Below, piece after piece: positions 1 to 12,269 of a stretch of 64,000 nt of DNA. The position numbers and the translations under genes are program-made. The first letter of the stretch is position 1, and every line of letters begins with the position of its first letter. The notes beneath the pieces are model-generated. The model was not told the DNA's origin. It worked only from the letters and a program-made list of their open reading frames with translations, and did not search any database. The stretch comes from Watersipora subatra (lineage: Eukaryota > Bryozoa > Gymnolaemata > Cheilostomatida > Watersiporidae): NCBI RefSeq assembly GCF_963576615.1, contig NC_088712.1, forward strand, positions 17,219,527 to 17,283,526, in the 5' to 3' direction.

Positions 1-600
1 TAAGCTCATTTGGAATTTAAACAAGTCGGCAATTTAATGACAGCATCACTGATACATTGTTGTATACAAGAAATTTTAGATAGTTGGTAATATAATAAAT
101 ATCTAAGTTATAAAGCAATGCCAAAACATCTTCAACTGGTTGTGACTGGCTTAGCAAGTAAATAAGGTAACAATTAGGCAATTGAAAATTACCGAAAAGA
201 TTTAGCTTTCATATATTTGCGACGCAATAAATTTTTAATATACACTTTGTTTATATTTCTGACAGTTTATATATAGTTTAGACACAGTTGTTGTATCGTG
301 GCCGCTGATTTAAACAAGTGTATGAGCATTTTTGTACACCAGTTCATACATTTTTTTCTCGCGAATGAGATTAAATAAACCAATTTTGTCTGATATTCAT
401 CACAAAAGTTCTCACAGAAATGATATAACATATAATTAAAAATAATTCACAATTAAAAATATGTAAACCAATACAACAATGATTAAAGGTTATTATCTAG
501 GATTATAAAATATACAACCATAGTTACCCTGCCTAACAGAGCTTTTGGTGTAAATTGAAAGGCATTGTAAACCTTGATCTAGATTGCTCTTTAAACTTAC

Positions 601-816
601 CTAACCAATATTCACCATCTATATCACCAAATCCTGTTTGGTAATCTTTCCAATTTCTCAAAAAGTCAACATATCCATTGAATCTTTTCTGCAATACGGT
701 CCAGCCATGGCCATCAATAAATTCGCACCAGACCGGAAAGTGTTCACCAGCAATATTAGGGTTGATTTGATAAACTCCAGAAAGCCTGTTTCCTTGGTCA
801 TACAGCTCTTGGCAAT
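601..816 (-). CDS. N-terminal exon of a fibrinogen-related (FReD) protein, partial gene
   Basis: Internal exon of a secreted FReD protein (ficolin/tenascin-like C-terminal globe, usually a glycan- or acetyl-group-binding recognition domain). It reads from a cag acceptor at 817-819 to a gtaagt donor at 595-600, entering in phase 1 and leaving in phase 1, 71 whole codons. Hallmarks visible: the opening CQELYDQG, GVYQINP, VWCEF, DGHGWTVLQKR, FLRNW, YQTGFGDIDGEYWLG. It aligns along its length with exon 2 of the complete FReD gene at 60708-60926 and uses the same splice phases. The following exons would lie at coordinates below 1. I found no signal-peptide exon upstream, so the protein start is unknown. 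The last residues in any longer translation are intron read-through. Confidence 0.88.
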
Positions 817-1289
817 CTGAATTGCAAAACAAAACTAATAGGCTGGTTTTTCGGCTTAATTACAACCAAGCCATATAACTATTTTCACCAAAAACTTTGC
901 GGTCTACTGTTACCGTAAACACTAAATAAAAACTCTGGGTTGGCTTTTCCAAATGTTTTAGCAATTCTTTGATGATATCATATATTTTAGGCTTAGTTAA
1001 TTAACAATTATTTTTGATGTAAATACCAAAATTATAAAGAGAACTGAAAAGTCTACCATAGAGTCAAAAGCCTACCAAGTCTACATGACCCAGAAATGTG
1101 ACTCATTTATTTAATGCTCAAATGCGAATAAAACCCTTAACTTGATAAAATTTGTAATCCATTACTCAATTGTGTTATCTGTTTATCTCAAACATATACA
1201 GTAAATAAATAACACACTTTTTTTTAATTTTTCGCATTGCAAAAATGCAACAGTCTATTTCAGTAGATGATTCTTAGATTATTTTCATA
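817..1289. other. AT-rich non-coding stretch
   Basis: Presumed intron or upstream sequence of the partial FReD gene. I see no exon, RNA gene or clear repeat apart from T- and TA-rich runs near 1217 and 1302. Confidence 0.5.
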
Positions 1290-1733
1290 TATGCCTTATA
1301 TACATATATATATATATTTCTCAAAGTATGTCGGTGTTCCGTCTATAGATCTTAAATCCTTTGAATAAATATTGCGTATCAAAGTAGATTTTGATCTCGG
1401 ACCCTGCCGTTAGTTTGACACCTTGCCCACTAGACTACAGAAATCGAATGGCTGCCTTGCCAATATAAGTCACTATATGAGAGCAAATACCTAACTGCTT
1501 TGCGTATGACACAGGTCATAGCTTAACGTTATGAGAAGCTGTTCGCTCACATTATTAAACCGGCTAATAGCGAACAACTCTCACTACTTCTCATCGTTTA
1601 TAATACAAAGCACTTTTCTCATGATATGTAGTTTTATAGTTAGAATGGCAAATGTTGCTATATGTTAAATACAAATCAATTTTTTGTCCAAAGACTCTTC
1701 TATTACACGGGCAACGTCGGGTGGCACAGCTAG
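1290..1733 (+). mobile_element. Non-autonomous Helitron-type element
   Basis: The 3' end reads ACGGGCAACGTCGGGT, then GGCACAG, then CTAG at 1730-1733 followed by T. This matches the Helitron pattern of a GC-rich degenerate hairpin a few bases before CTRR and insertion before T. The start is approximate; it lies in or just after the TA-rich run near 1290-1320. A related 5' portion occurs near 15545-15670 (shared: TATAAATCTCAA-like start, GGTATGTCC, GATTTGATC). No Rep/helicase coding is present. Confidence 0.5.
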
Positions 1734-1976
1734 TTATACAAATTTGTACAATGCATTAATTGTCTTCCATTTGAGAGACCGTGTCTACTCAGGTTTGATT
1801 GTATTTTGTTTGACGTGAAATCATTATTAGAGATTAGATGATTAGATTAGATTAGAGATTAGCCAGACTACTGTAATTCAAAGAAAAAACCCATGTTTCT
1901 AAACCTTCTTAATAAACACAAAATCATGGTGTAGAATTGCCTGCATTAATTAATATACACAGTTGCTTGCTATAGA

Positions 1977-2148
1977 CTGACTCAAAATTATGTCATGGTT
2001 AAAGGTTGACTTGCAACAAAATTCACATAACAGTTATTTGGTATCAAAAGATTCACTATGTCTTACTCTGCTGTGTTGTAAATGCAAATTATGTAGAAAT
2101 GTGATTACAAGCTTTTAAAAGCTGAAAAATGAACAGTTAATTGCGGCC
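1977..2148 (+). repeat. Direct repeat, copy 1 of 2
   Basis: About 170 bp repeated 347 bp downstream at 2324-2495 with roughly 85% identity by eye (shared CTGACTCAAAA, TATGTCATGGTTAAAGG, ATCAAAAGATTCACTATGTC). No coding frame is preserved. Confidence 0.75.
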
Positions 2149-2323
2149 TTCACAAAACTGCCATAGATTGAAATCAGTTTACTTTTCTGACATAGTCAGT
2201 GCATTCAGTTATTGTTTCATCACCTGATGTTCTTACGTGAATTGAAAGGCCAAGTTGGTTGGTGGTCAAGTAGCTGATTTAAATTGTTTAGCAAACTTTG
2301 ATACAATCAAACTTTTGGTTAAC

Positions 2324-2495
2324 CTGACTCAAAACTATGTCATGGTTAAAGGTTGACATGCAACATCATTCACATTATAGTTATCTGGTATCAAAAGATT
2401 CACTATGTCTGACTCTGTTGTGTTGTAAGTGCAAAATATGTGGAAATATGATTACAAGCTTTTAAAATCTCAAAAACAAACAGTTAGTCGCCGCC
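2324..2495 (+). repeat. Direct repeat, copy 2 of 2
   Basis: Second copy of the unit at 1977-2148, same orientation. The two copies probably arose by local tandem duplication. Confidence 0.75.
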
Positions 2496-3468
2496 ATCGT
2501 GAGACCGTGTCTATTGTGACTATGTATATTGTTCTTACGCATCTATTTCATCATCATTGAAATTATGTTACTTTGAGCACTGATATCTCAAAACCTATCA
2601 TAAAATTTGTTTAATTTTTTAACCTTAGCTCGAAGGAGTGCATCTCATCTTCTGATAACCAGGACAAGCCTGTTGGTCACCTGTGATAGTCGGAAAAAGC
2701 TGCAGAAGTTGTTCGCACTGTTTGGCAGGAAGTATATAGGTCACATAATCAGGTTACGACTAGACGATTAGACCAAGCCAAAACAAAACTGTAAACTATC
2801 GAGCGCTGTATTTGATACGGGCTCTTTGAAAAAACTCAGTGTTTGTCTTAAACTAGTGCTACAAGAAGTTTTATATTGAGCCTTTTATTGGCCTTTCCAA
2901 CATCACATGACCAAACAATAACCAAATTTAATGAATATGTCAAAGAAATAAACTGATTTCAATCTACAAAATTCTACAAATCTTTCAAATTATAAAGAGC
3001 AATAATCAGCTACAAATGAGGCTTTACTATGAAATTTATGCATATGAAGTGATTGAAAATACCGCAGGTTAAGTGAAAAAGTCTTGTCATTTTTTGGAGT
3101 TTGTCACTCGATGATGAGGTCTTATTTTTTTTGTAAATGTAAAATGGCTGACGAGCAGCTAGCAAGATCATATCCTGTTGATAAAGTGAAAATAAGCCAA
3201 TTTACTTAATGAACTATTTTTGCAATGTAAATGTGACACAGAAAGGTTATATCCGTGGTGCCCTAAATAATACTAAATAGTTTATAGAAATTTTCTCTGA
3301 TGAAATTTAATCAAAACAAGTGTTTACATTTATCAAAGATAACCATATTATTAAGAATAAATATCTGAGCATTATTTTAAGCATGAATTTTCCAAGTCAT
3401 GATAAAATATAGTTGTCCCTTTTTAATAAAATATTAATCATAATATGATTGTGTTAATTTTTTTGTTT
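2496..3468. other. Non-coding stretch
   Basis: No supported exon or element. Short open frames only. Confidence 0.4.
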
Positions 3469-3777
3469 AACTTGAAGCTGGTATATCCATTATTCTAAAC
3501 ACCTAAATCCAGATCAAATAAACATTTCTGGTACAAAACAGGTTTTACCATAAAGTTCATGCTTATACAGGTGATAAACCTTTGGCATGGGGAACATGTG
3601 GCAGGTGGAATTTCAAAGCCTTATAATTCTTATGCAAATATTGAATGGCTGATTAACACTCTAAAATGATAAGCTAATTGAAATTCACTCAAACATGCAT
3701 GTTCAACCTTTATCTCTATTATACAGACACACCTTTTAGATGCTGATAAACTGTTTATACTGTATTGTTGATCCAAA
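3469..3777 (+). repeat. Direct repeat, copy 1 of 2 (about 310 bp)
   Basis: Diverged copy of 4630-4936, offset about 1161 bp. Shared blocks include AACTTGAAG, GTTTATGCTTATAC, GATAAACC, GAACATGTGGCAGGT, TTCAACCTTTATCTCTAT. The short open frames within it are not conserved between copies, so I do not regard it as coding. Confidence 0.7.
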
Positions 3778-4629
3778 GTGAGTATGCTGCTGTTGATGTC
3801 CATGTTGATGTTCACATGTTTATTGCTAAACATGTGATCGTTGCATTTGTTTGAACCCACTTAATTTTCTTCTGACTGTTTTGCACCTTCCACAGTGTCT
3901 CCTGACCACATTTATTTTCTGTTGTTGACCTAACTAATATTGGCCTGTATATGCTTTTCACATGAATCAATAAAACCTTTTCTAGCATGTCTACGGCCGG
4001 CACAATCTATGCAAAACACAAGCTTTAGCTTTAATTAGTGTACATAATATAGTATTATTGCTTGAGTTTTCACTATTGTGACTACACAAGCCAATAATTA
4101 GAGTCTGTTCTCCACTTACATAGCTAAACAATTATTTACTTGAAAGGCAGGAAGCAACACAGCTAATATAGTTAGTAAACAGAAAAGGTACATGTGTTAC
4201 ATTGTTTTTCTCTTGAATTAGGTACATTTATTCTTTCAAAATTCTGACAAGCTACTTAAAAATTGCCATATCACTTTCTAATTGAACAACACACCTAATT
4301 AAATACCATTACAAATCAAGGGTTTAAAATTGAGCACTATATTGTTCAAATGACAGTTTTAGGGTATATACAGTACTTGGATCAACAGTTAGCAACAGTT
4401 GCAACTCACTTCATGCCAAGGTTACTAACAAGAGGTAGATAGTGATCAGGTACCTGATTTAGTCTGCTTTGAATATTTTGATTCAGTTAAACATTTGATT
4501 ACATTTGGCACAAACGGATGTTTAGAAAAGATGCGAAAATTGGTGCATGTCAGCCGCTATGAAAGTATCGCAACTTTTAGTCTGCAACACACAGTTTTTC
4601 AGTATCCTGTGAAGTGTTTTAATTTTGTT

Positions 4630-4936
4630 AACTTGAAGTTGGTACATAAACTCTTTTAAACATTTTAATCCTGATCAAAATAACCTGCCCTGATACAAAA
4701 AATATTCCACAATGAAGTTTATGCTTATACGAATGATAAACCGTTGGCAGGTGGAACATGTGGCAGGTCGCATTTCAAAGTCTTATAATTCTTATGTAAA
4801 TATCAAATGGCTAATATGCACTCTAAATGATAAGCTAATTGAAACTTACTCAAACACACATTTTCAACCTTTATCTCTATAAATACAATCTCTTAAAGGC
4901 TGATAAACCACTTACCATGTATCATTGTTCCAAACT
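4630..4936 (+). repeat. Direct repeat, copy 2 of 2 (about 310 bp)
   Basis: Second copy of the 3469-3777 repeat, ending about 230 bp before the orphan FReD exon. Confidence 0.7.
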
Positions 4937-5166
4937 GAACAGAGACTACGATCAATATTTAAAAAGTGTGTTAATTTTTAACGATTGGTCAGTAAAGTTT
5001 GATGACAAACAGAAATACTTGGTATTATGCTGATAGTTTGAAAAAATCATCTAACCTTTGCATTTGCAATATAATTCCTCATTTTATTAACAAAGCATCG
5101 AGCTTATATAAACATTTAAACTATCAAATTAGATATGTCATAATAGCAAGTTTTTTTTATTTGTAG

Positions 5167-5309
5167 GTGGCTGGTGGTTTGAAAGTTGTCATGATTCTTA
5201 TTTACATGTAAATGGGTTCTATGGTAGTGCCAATGGATGGGGTGAGATTGTCTGGGGAAGCAATTTTCACCATTTTACGGAATCTGTTAGTAGAGTCACC
5301 AGAGATTGA
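5167..5309 (+). CDS. Orphan terminal exon of a FReD protein
   Basis: Begins after a strong polypyrimidine tract and tag acceptor (5148-5166), enters in phase 1, and runs 46 codons to TGA at 5307-5309. The residues are the C-terminal end of a fibrinogen-related domain: GWWFESCH, NGFYGS, FHHFTESVSRVTRD. It corresponds to exon 5 of the complete FReD gene at 56577-56710, with the same start phase. The frame is intact. No other FReD exon was found upstream on this strand; the only nearby one, 601-816, is on the opposite strand. It may be the last exon of a gene whose other exons lie left of the window, or a duplicated or inverted fragment. Confidence 0.8.
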
Positions 5310-7585
5310 TTAACATTGTTGTACTTATTAACATTATCTCTGTTTGTACTTTTAAACCTCAACTTTAACCTGCTCCCTATAATTATACATACTATATACC
5401 CCAAGTATATTAATATGACCAGCTTGATTATCTTACATTGTCAAAGATAACTAAGCTTGATATTACTATATTACATTACTGATTACTTCAAATTAAATAA
5501 TTTTTGATTTTTGATGTTTAATCATGCAAATAGTTTGCAATTGATTTATATTACTCATTCAACCAATTACCAAACACTTTACAGAGATGCTTGGATTAAC
5601 CAAATAAATTATATGATTTGTTACAGTTATAGACATTTTGGTTTGCAAAGTATCACTTTTTAGAACCATGATGAATGGTAGCCCTTTTCAGCTCGAAAGG
5701 AGAACTTATTCCTAAGCAGTGTTGTGAATCACAATCGATTTTTGGCTTTTTTTTACTTCATGTGACGTATTTGTTACAAGAGACATATCAACTATAAACA
5801 GTGTGGCATTACTCATACTAGTAATATCACCAAAAAAATTTTTTAAATACTTAAAAATGAATTTTGCCAAATCAATCTAGTTCATTTAAATTTTTATCCT
5901 GAAAGGTTTTTATGAAGATAAAGCCTTCTTTTAAGCTGCAAACGCTCAAATCAGCTGAATTGTTAAACAACCAAATAAAGTAAGTCAAAAACACTGAATA
6001 GTATAAAGGTCTCTGTTCATAAATTAACATCTTTTGAAGATAACAGTTTGGTCAAAGACGAGCAGAACTGGCTGTTGACTTCAGTTAAAATGATTAAAAT
6101 CATGTTTGAAAAATAAAAGCATTTCATGAAATGATTTCCTTAGCATATTTAATCTGTTATACTTAAGGAAGTTTCCAAAAACTTATAAACTTTGTTTATT
6201 TGTAAATACCTGAACTGTCATACTGTCTGGATGGTCTTGTGGAATCAACCATCATTCTGTCTAACATAGAGAGCGGTTTTAAAGTTACTGGTAGTCTTAG
6301 TGCCAGGAAACTAACTATCTGCACAGATGAAAACCATAGATTTTGTTTTTTAAAACGCTTGTATAAAACAAGTGAACAAACCATAAAAAGCACCATTGCT
6401 TGCTCAGCAATTCTAAGTATTTCCATTTTTTCGATTTTAAATAAGCATGCAGTGATTTCATGCAGTCACTTTGAAATTCATTCTAGAAATGCTTGTGAGA
6501 TTTTTAGGTTGAAATTACAAGCTTGTCCTGAATACATGCTGAATACATAAAAACTGCTTCCTTGTGAACTAATGTACCAATAGCTTTTGTGCTACTAGTA
6601 ACACACACTTACAAACAAAAGGTTAGCAGTGAGAAGGAATGCCTGGAACAGACCAACTTCTTAGTTTTTCTGATTATGTGATGCCATAATGACTAACCAT
6701 TAATAAGTACAGTCATACCCCAAGATAAGAGATAATCATACTTATGCAAACAGTGTACTGTATTTTAGCACTGACTAGCATTGAACTGTGTTCTTTGAAA
6801 TACAAACCAGGTAAACTGTTCAGTTTCCGCCTCTAAGCCCTTAGGAGCTAAAGTATATGATTAGTTTGGTTTTTCCCCGGTTCATCCTATCAGGCGGACT
6901 GCTCTAAATGTTTTGGTTGACCGGAAACAGGTAGGCTACCAGATGCTAGTTGTTAGACCGCAGAGTAGGTGTTATTTTGGCATTGAAAACATACAAAAGA
7001 CTTCGGTAAATGCATTTGAGAAAATAATGTAGTAATTATATTATTGTAGATTGTGTTTTCAGTGAGACAATAATGTTATATGTTAGTACATCAATATACC
7101 ACTTAATCATTTTAGCTAGTAAAATAGCTAGTACTCAAGTAAGAAGAGCTGTTACAGTGTATCATCAATCAGGTCAACAGCATGCTTGTCAGAGTTATGT
7201 TTTAATTAAACAAAAAGTTTGGTTTGCTGTCAGAGGTCATCAGATGACCTGATAAATTGCAACGAAAAGCTTTCGGTTTGATTAGTCTGTATTTATATTC
7301 TTTGGTAAAACTAATTTTATGTTGGTACTGCATTAATCATTTTGACTAGGAAAATATCTAGTACTTAAGTAAAACAAGCTGTCATGATGTAACAATAAAT
7401 AAGTCAACTACAGGTTAGTGAAAACTATGTTGTTTATAAAAAGCATCATGTTGTGATGTCAGCAAATAATCTGAAAGAATAGATGACAGTTGATTGGTGC
7501 AGATTTTAGATTGTTGGTCTACTAAGCTAGCAGTTTGAAGTTTAGTTCATGCATGCTATAAAAAATAATTCTCACCACTCAGCCG
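5310..7585. other. Non-coding stretch downstream of the FReD exon
   Basis: AT-rich sequence without a supported exon. The open frames near 6196-6550 overlap on both strands and show no domain. A degenerate tRNA-like stretch lies near 7505-7560. Confidence 0.4.
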
Positions 7586-7677
7586 TGCCTCCAGACAGAT
7601 AGACAGAGAAACCATGAGTCACTTGAAAACTGCCTCCAGACAGATAGACAGAGAAACCATGAGTCACTTGAAAACTG
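7586..7677 (+). repeat. Perfect 45-bp tandem duplication
   Basis: Two head-to-tail copies of a 45-bp unit beginning TGCCTCCAGACAGATAGACA, second copy starting at 7631. They appear identical, so the duplication is recent. Confidence 0.9.
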
Positions 7678-10019
7678 TATCCATCGATCATTCTCCTTGA
7701 ATCGGTTTTAAAAAGTTTTAAATGGTCTATTAAACCTTATTGTTTACACAAGTAAAAAGTGAAACCCGGAAAAAGTCAATGATAAATATTGACAAAATTA
7801 AAGTCAGTTTATTAACAAACTAGCTGAATACACCACATTATCTAGAAAATGAAAAATATTTGCAGTAAGAATTTATTTTTACATAACATATAATCACAGT
7901 TACCATTCTCACTTTTAAATTTCTTACCATAAAAAAAATGTTTTATGCTGTTAACATAAATTGCATTTTGTTGCAAAATTTAACACCGAAATGAATATTT
8001 GTGACTTTTTTAGTATTTATACTGAAATTCACCAATTGAAAACATGGTTCCTACCAGAATACCTTGTTTTATGCTTTTTTTGACAGTGTGGTGACTGAAT
8101 AATTTACATGTAATTGTTTGGTATGAAAAAGAGTGTCTTGAGACACAAGTTAATTGGCGTATGAGCTCAGAACCGAAACGCATAAAATGCTGAAATCAGA
8201 ATTGCTAATCTTCCTGAGCATGACAAAAAGTTTTTTCATTCCATAAACCCACCAAGTTGAATAATTTCAGTGATGCGAAATAGATAACAGATTAGACTGA
8301 CAACACAATCATCGCAATAAAGAAGATTATCTTAAACAAACATTGCACTCTGATAACACCCGCAGATTATGTTATGAGAACATGATATATATGTCACAGA
8401 ATAAGTTAAGATGAGATGAGTTGGTTCAAGTTCAAACTACCATTCAGTTTGTTTTAACTCATATGGTTAATCCGGACCAGCCACATTAGACTGTTTGTCT
8501 CGGTGTGTAGCAAATGTAGTTGTTATCTAAATATAAAAAAGACTCCGAACCTCTCCTTGGTAATACATGTACGTATGCTGAACTAACCAAGCATTTATAT
8601 TGTAGAAAATGTTCAGCAAGAGAACTATATTTTAAGCTAGTATACAGAGAGAACTGGTCAGGTTAGTCTTAGCAATCACACATCTGTATTAAATGCTAAA
8701 AGCTTTACCTTTGTTTTAACAACATATCATTGGTTTATTGGATCATATTTTCATGGTTCCTGTCATTGCTACTGTATGGTTTATTGTTCTTTACTATAAC
8801 AAGAACCAGGCTGCTCTGTCTGCTTATCTAAAGCCTGGTTGGTGATTGGGAAAGAGATCAGATCATTTGAGATTTAAATCCATGAACATATGCACAAATT
8901 CATAAATACACCATTCTATCACTTTAGCTAGTAAAACACTTGGTACTGAACTAAAAATCATTATGATTATGTTACCCGCTGTATACATGTTCGCGTAGCT
9001 GCTTGCATCAACTTTTGATGTGTTGAATGAGCTCTGCAGAATTTTTGAACGGTTTGCATCTAGGATCAATTATATTGTTTTAGGTCGGTAATTGGAGTTG
9101 CTTAATTTGAAACCCCTGTTTCTGTGCTGCAATGATCTGCAACTCTGTGTCAGTGGTTTGTTCACTTTGTTCACCTGCGTTGACCATCTTGAGAATGGTA
9201 AATATTCACTATATTAAACATAAAAAACTACCATAAAGTAAAATATATATAAAAATCGTAAAATACAACTGTTAAAAATACAATTATCATTTTTTTCTTA
9301 TGTATTCTTGTAGTTTAAAATTCATGAAAGTGAGATAGGCCTAATATCAAACACAGAAGTTGTTCATGTTGTTGCATAGACGACTCCGTACTGACTTACC
9401 TAAACTTATTAACAACTCTGAAAAAACTAATGATCCGGATTTTATTAGCAGCTTGTGAGCGTGCCCTTGTTATCGTTTGCTAGTGAATCCGCTTAAGTGT
9501 GTTTAGACACACACCGAAAAGATCTCTGCACTTCTCATGAAGCACATAATAAAATCGCTCAGTGTGTTTGGACTTGGGCAAGGTTGTAGAATAGGTAATG
9601 TAATTCTCATAAGCTGTGTTGCTATTACTCGTGATATGCAGGGCATTCACCTAGTTTCTCAATAAAACACAAATTTAATCAAATTGACTAGTAGGGTTAA
9701 TGGAATGCAAACTAGTTATAAGTTTTTTACGTTTAACAATCATAACATTAAGTGGTCAAGAATTTATTAAACTTCATAGAGCACCACAATGCAGCAGGCT
9801 GCAAGATATGGTGAGAGACCGACTGCCATTATTTTAAGAGCCTACGTCTTATACAGGTACGTCTGACAGCAACAGCAGATGTGTTAAAATACAAATAATA
9901 TAATATAGGTCTGCTCATAAATGTTTAGATTAAAAACTGTCGTAAAATAAAGGTAAGTACTACATTTGAAATAAATCATAATTATCTCCTTGGTTTATAG
10001 TAGCTATTGTATAATTTCA
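7678..10019. other. Non-coding stretch
   Basis: No supported gene. Scattered short open frames only. Confidence 0.4.
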
Positions 10020-10620
10020 CATATTTCATGATCATATTGATATACCATGTATATTTATTACCATTTTTGTTCATACGTATCTGTATACTTATTATATGTA
10101 CCTACAATATACAAATCATATATACCTAATATATATTCACTGTAAAATTTATCATATTACTATACCTCATGTATACTAGTTGTATACTTCCTTATACTTA
10201 AATACATGAAGTATACTTTCGGTATAGTTTATCATATTTATATAACTGATGTATATCTAGTTTCTAGTGTTTATATGTCTGATATATACTGCATAGTTTA
10301 TCATATTAGACACCTTAGGTAAGCTTACTGTATAGTCTATTATATGTATATACCTGATGTATATTTACTGCATAGTTCATGATGTTTATATATCTCATGT
10401 ATATATACTGTATAGTTCGTCATATTAATATAACTCCTGTATACTTACTGTACAGTATGTTATATATGTATACCTGATGTTTATTTACTGTATAGTTCAT
10501 AATGTTAATATATCTCATGTATATATACTGTATAGATCATCATACTAATATAACTCCTGTATTCTTACTGTACAGTATGTTATATATTTATACCTAACGT
10601 TTACTTACTGTATGTGTTGT
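10020..10620 (+). repeat. Degenerate AT-rich satellite
   Basis: Repeats of a roughly 40-60 bp motif built from TATACCTGATGTATA, TTACTGTATAGTT and CATATTAATATAACTC. A higher-order unit of about 120 bp is visible between 10330 and 10610. Confidence 0.8.
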
Positions 10621-10849
10621 ACTCTTTCAGATAGTTGTATTTATTAGTATGCTGAACTGAGTGCACAATGAAATGATAAAAAGATATCCCAATTATATAT
10701 GCAGAGGCTTGATAGCAATTTGGCTTTAATAACCAAAAAGTATTAGTTCCATAAAAGCATGTTGAAAAGCGGTATAACAAAATATAGCAAATTTACAATT
10801 AAAACACATGTTTAATGGTTTATGTAAAACATTGTGATGTCTTTACAAT

Positions 10850-10985
10850 ATAGTTTGTCATATTTATATACCTGATGTATACTTACTGTATATTTTCAGA
10901 TTTATATATATAGTGTATACTTCATGAATGGTTTATCATATTTATAGGCTTGATGCATGTTTATGTACAGTTTATCATTTTGTAT
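10850..10985 (+). repeat. Outlying block of the AT-rich satellite
   Basis: Same TATACCTGATGTATACTTACTG motif as 10020-10620, separated by about 230 bp of unrelated sequence. Confidence 0.65.
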
Positions 10986-12259
10986 CATAAGTTTGATTCT
11001 GTCCATTACCAATCGTCCTTCGTATATATGTAACTATCTCAGGGGAAGCTCCAGTTTCATAAACAGGAGCTATACTTGCTCAAATAATTAATCGTTAGAA
11101 AAAAACTTTTTAAATCATTCATTGTTTTTTTGTAGCGGCAGCCCTTTTATTGCTTTTTCTGTGTCGGATTCTAATCTAATATTTTAGCGCACATTTTTAT
11201 CACGTCTTTTCCTACTCAAGACATGATCAAAAAGCTTTACACTTCTTTTCTCAAACTCCACATACTTTACACTTGTCTATATTTAATGTCATATTTGCGA
11301 TGGATAACTTCTTTAACACAGGTTCAAGTCACTCATTATGTTCCTCTTTTCTATGTTTTGCCACTTGAACTGTATCAATTATACCGATGACGCCTTTCTC
11401 ATCACCCAATGTACATGTATTTGTCATATATCTTTGAATAAATTCAGCAGAGGCAGAAATCTCTATTGTTATCTAATAATACTTACATAAGCTGGCAATA
11501 TGTCTAGAATTTGCCTCACAGTTTAATTTCCAGGTAGAACCCCTAAAAGGGATAGTTGACAATAGTGTGAACAACTTGGGTCAGTGACAGTGGTACGACT
11601 TTTCTCTGTGAAAATGTCTCACACAAAAAAACGGGAAAAAAAAGAAAAGACCAAACCAGAACCATCTCTTCACTCATGAATTAACTAGGGTAAAATCTAT
11701 GAGGAGAGTCAAGCAGGAAAGACATCTGCAGAACATGACTCAATAACAGAAGGTAACCAGTCTGAGGTCTGTGGAACAGACACCAAGGAGTGACCTAAAT
11801 TCTATTTATCGCTAGCAACCCTGGTGGGTAGCACTAAATAGACCCTAGAAAGACTGACTTGGGATGAAAACCATGATCACATGGACTATATGACTCTAAA
11901 AGAGTGGTATGTTCATTACTACTCCCATTCCCCAGCACAAACAGAATGACTTTTCTAAGGTATACAGCTGGGTGTCGTTCGATTAATTTTTAAAAACAGA
12001 CAAAAAGGGGTTATGTCATGGCTAAGCATGTCATAAAGCTACTAAAATATATTATTCTACCAAGTACATGGTGTTGATCATCAGTGACAGAAGCTGATTC
12101 AACATAAAAGCTGCATGTAATAAAAACTCAAACTATTTTGACAAATGAAACTAAAGGGTAAAACAAAACAGGAGCCTGACAAAAAGAGTTAGTGTCTAAA
12201 AGGCAAACAGGCGAGCACTATTTCCATCAGCTCATCTCCACGCATCAAGTATTTAGATT
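10986..12259. other. Non-coding stretch
   Basis: No supported exon or recognised element. Part of 11520-11900 is less AT-rich than its surroundings, but no coding frame is evident. Confidence 0.4.
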
Positions 12260-12269
12260 ATCTATGGCA

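Noticed and set aside
2640..2690. Plus-strand SSSDNQDK stretch resembling a FReD calcium site
   Set aside because: No surrounding FReD residues, no splice sites, and a stop follows at once; chance similarity.
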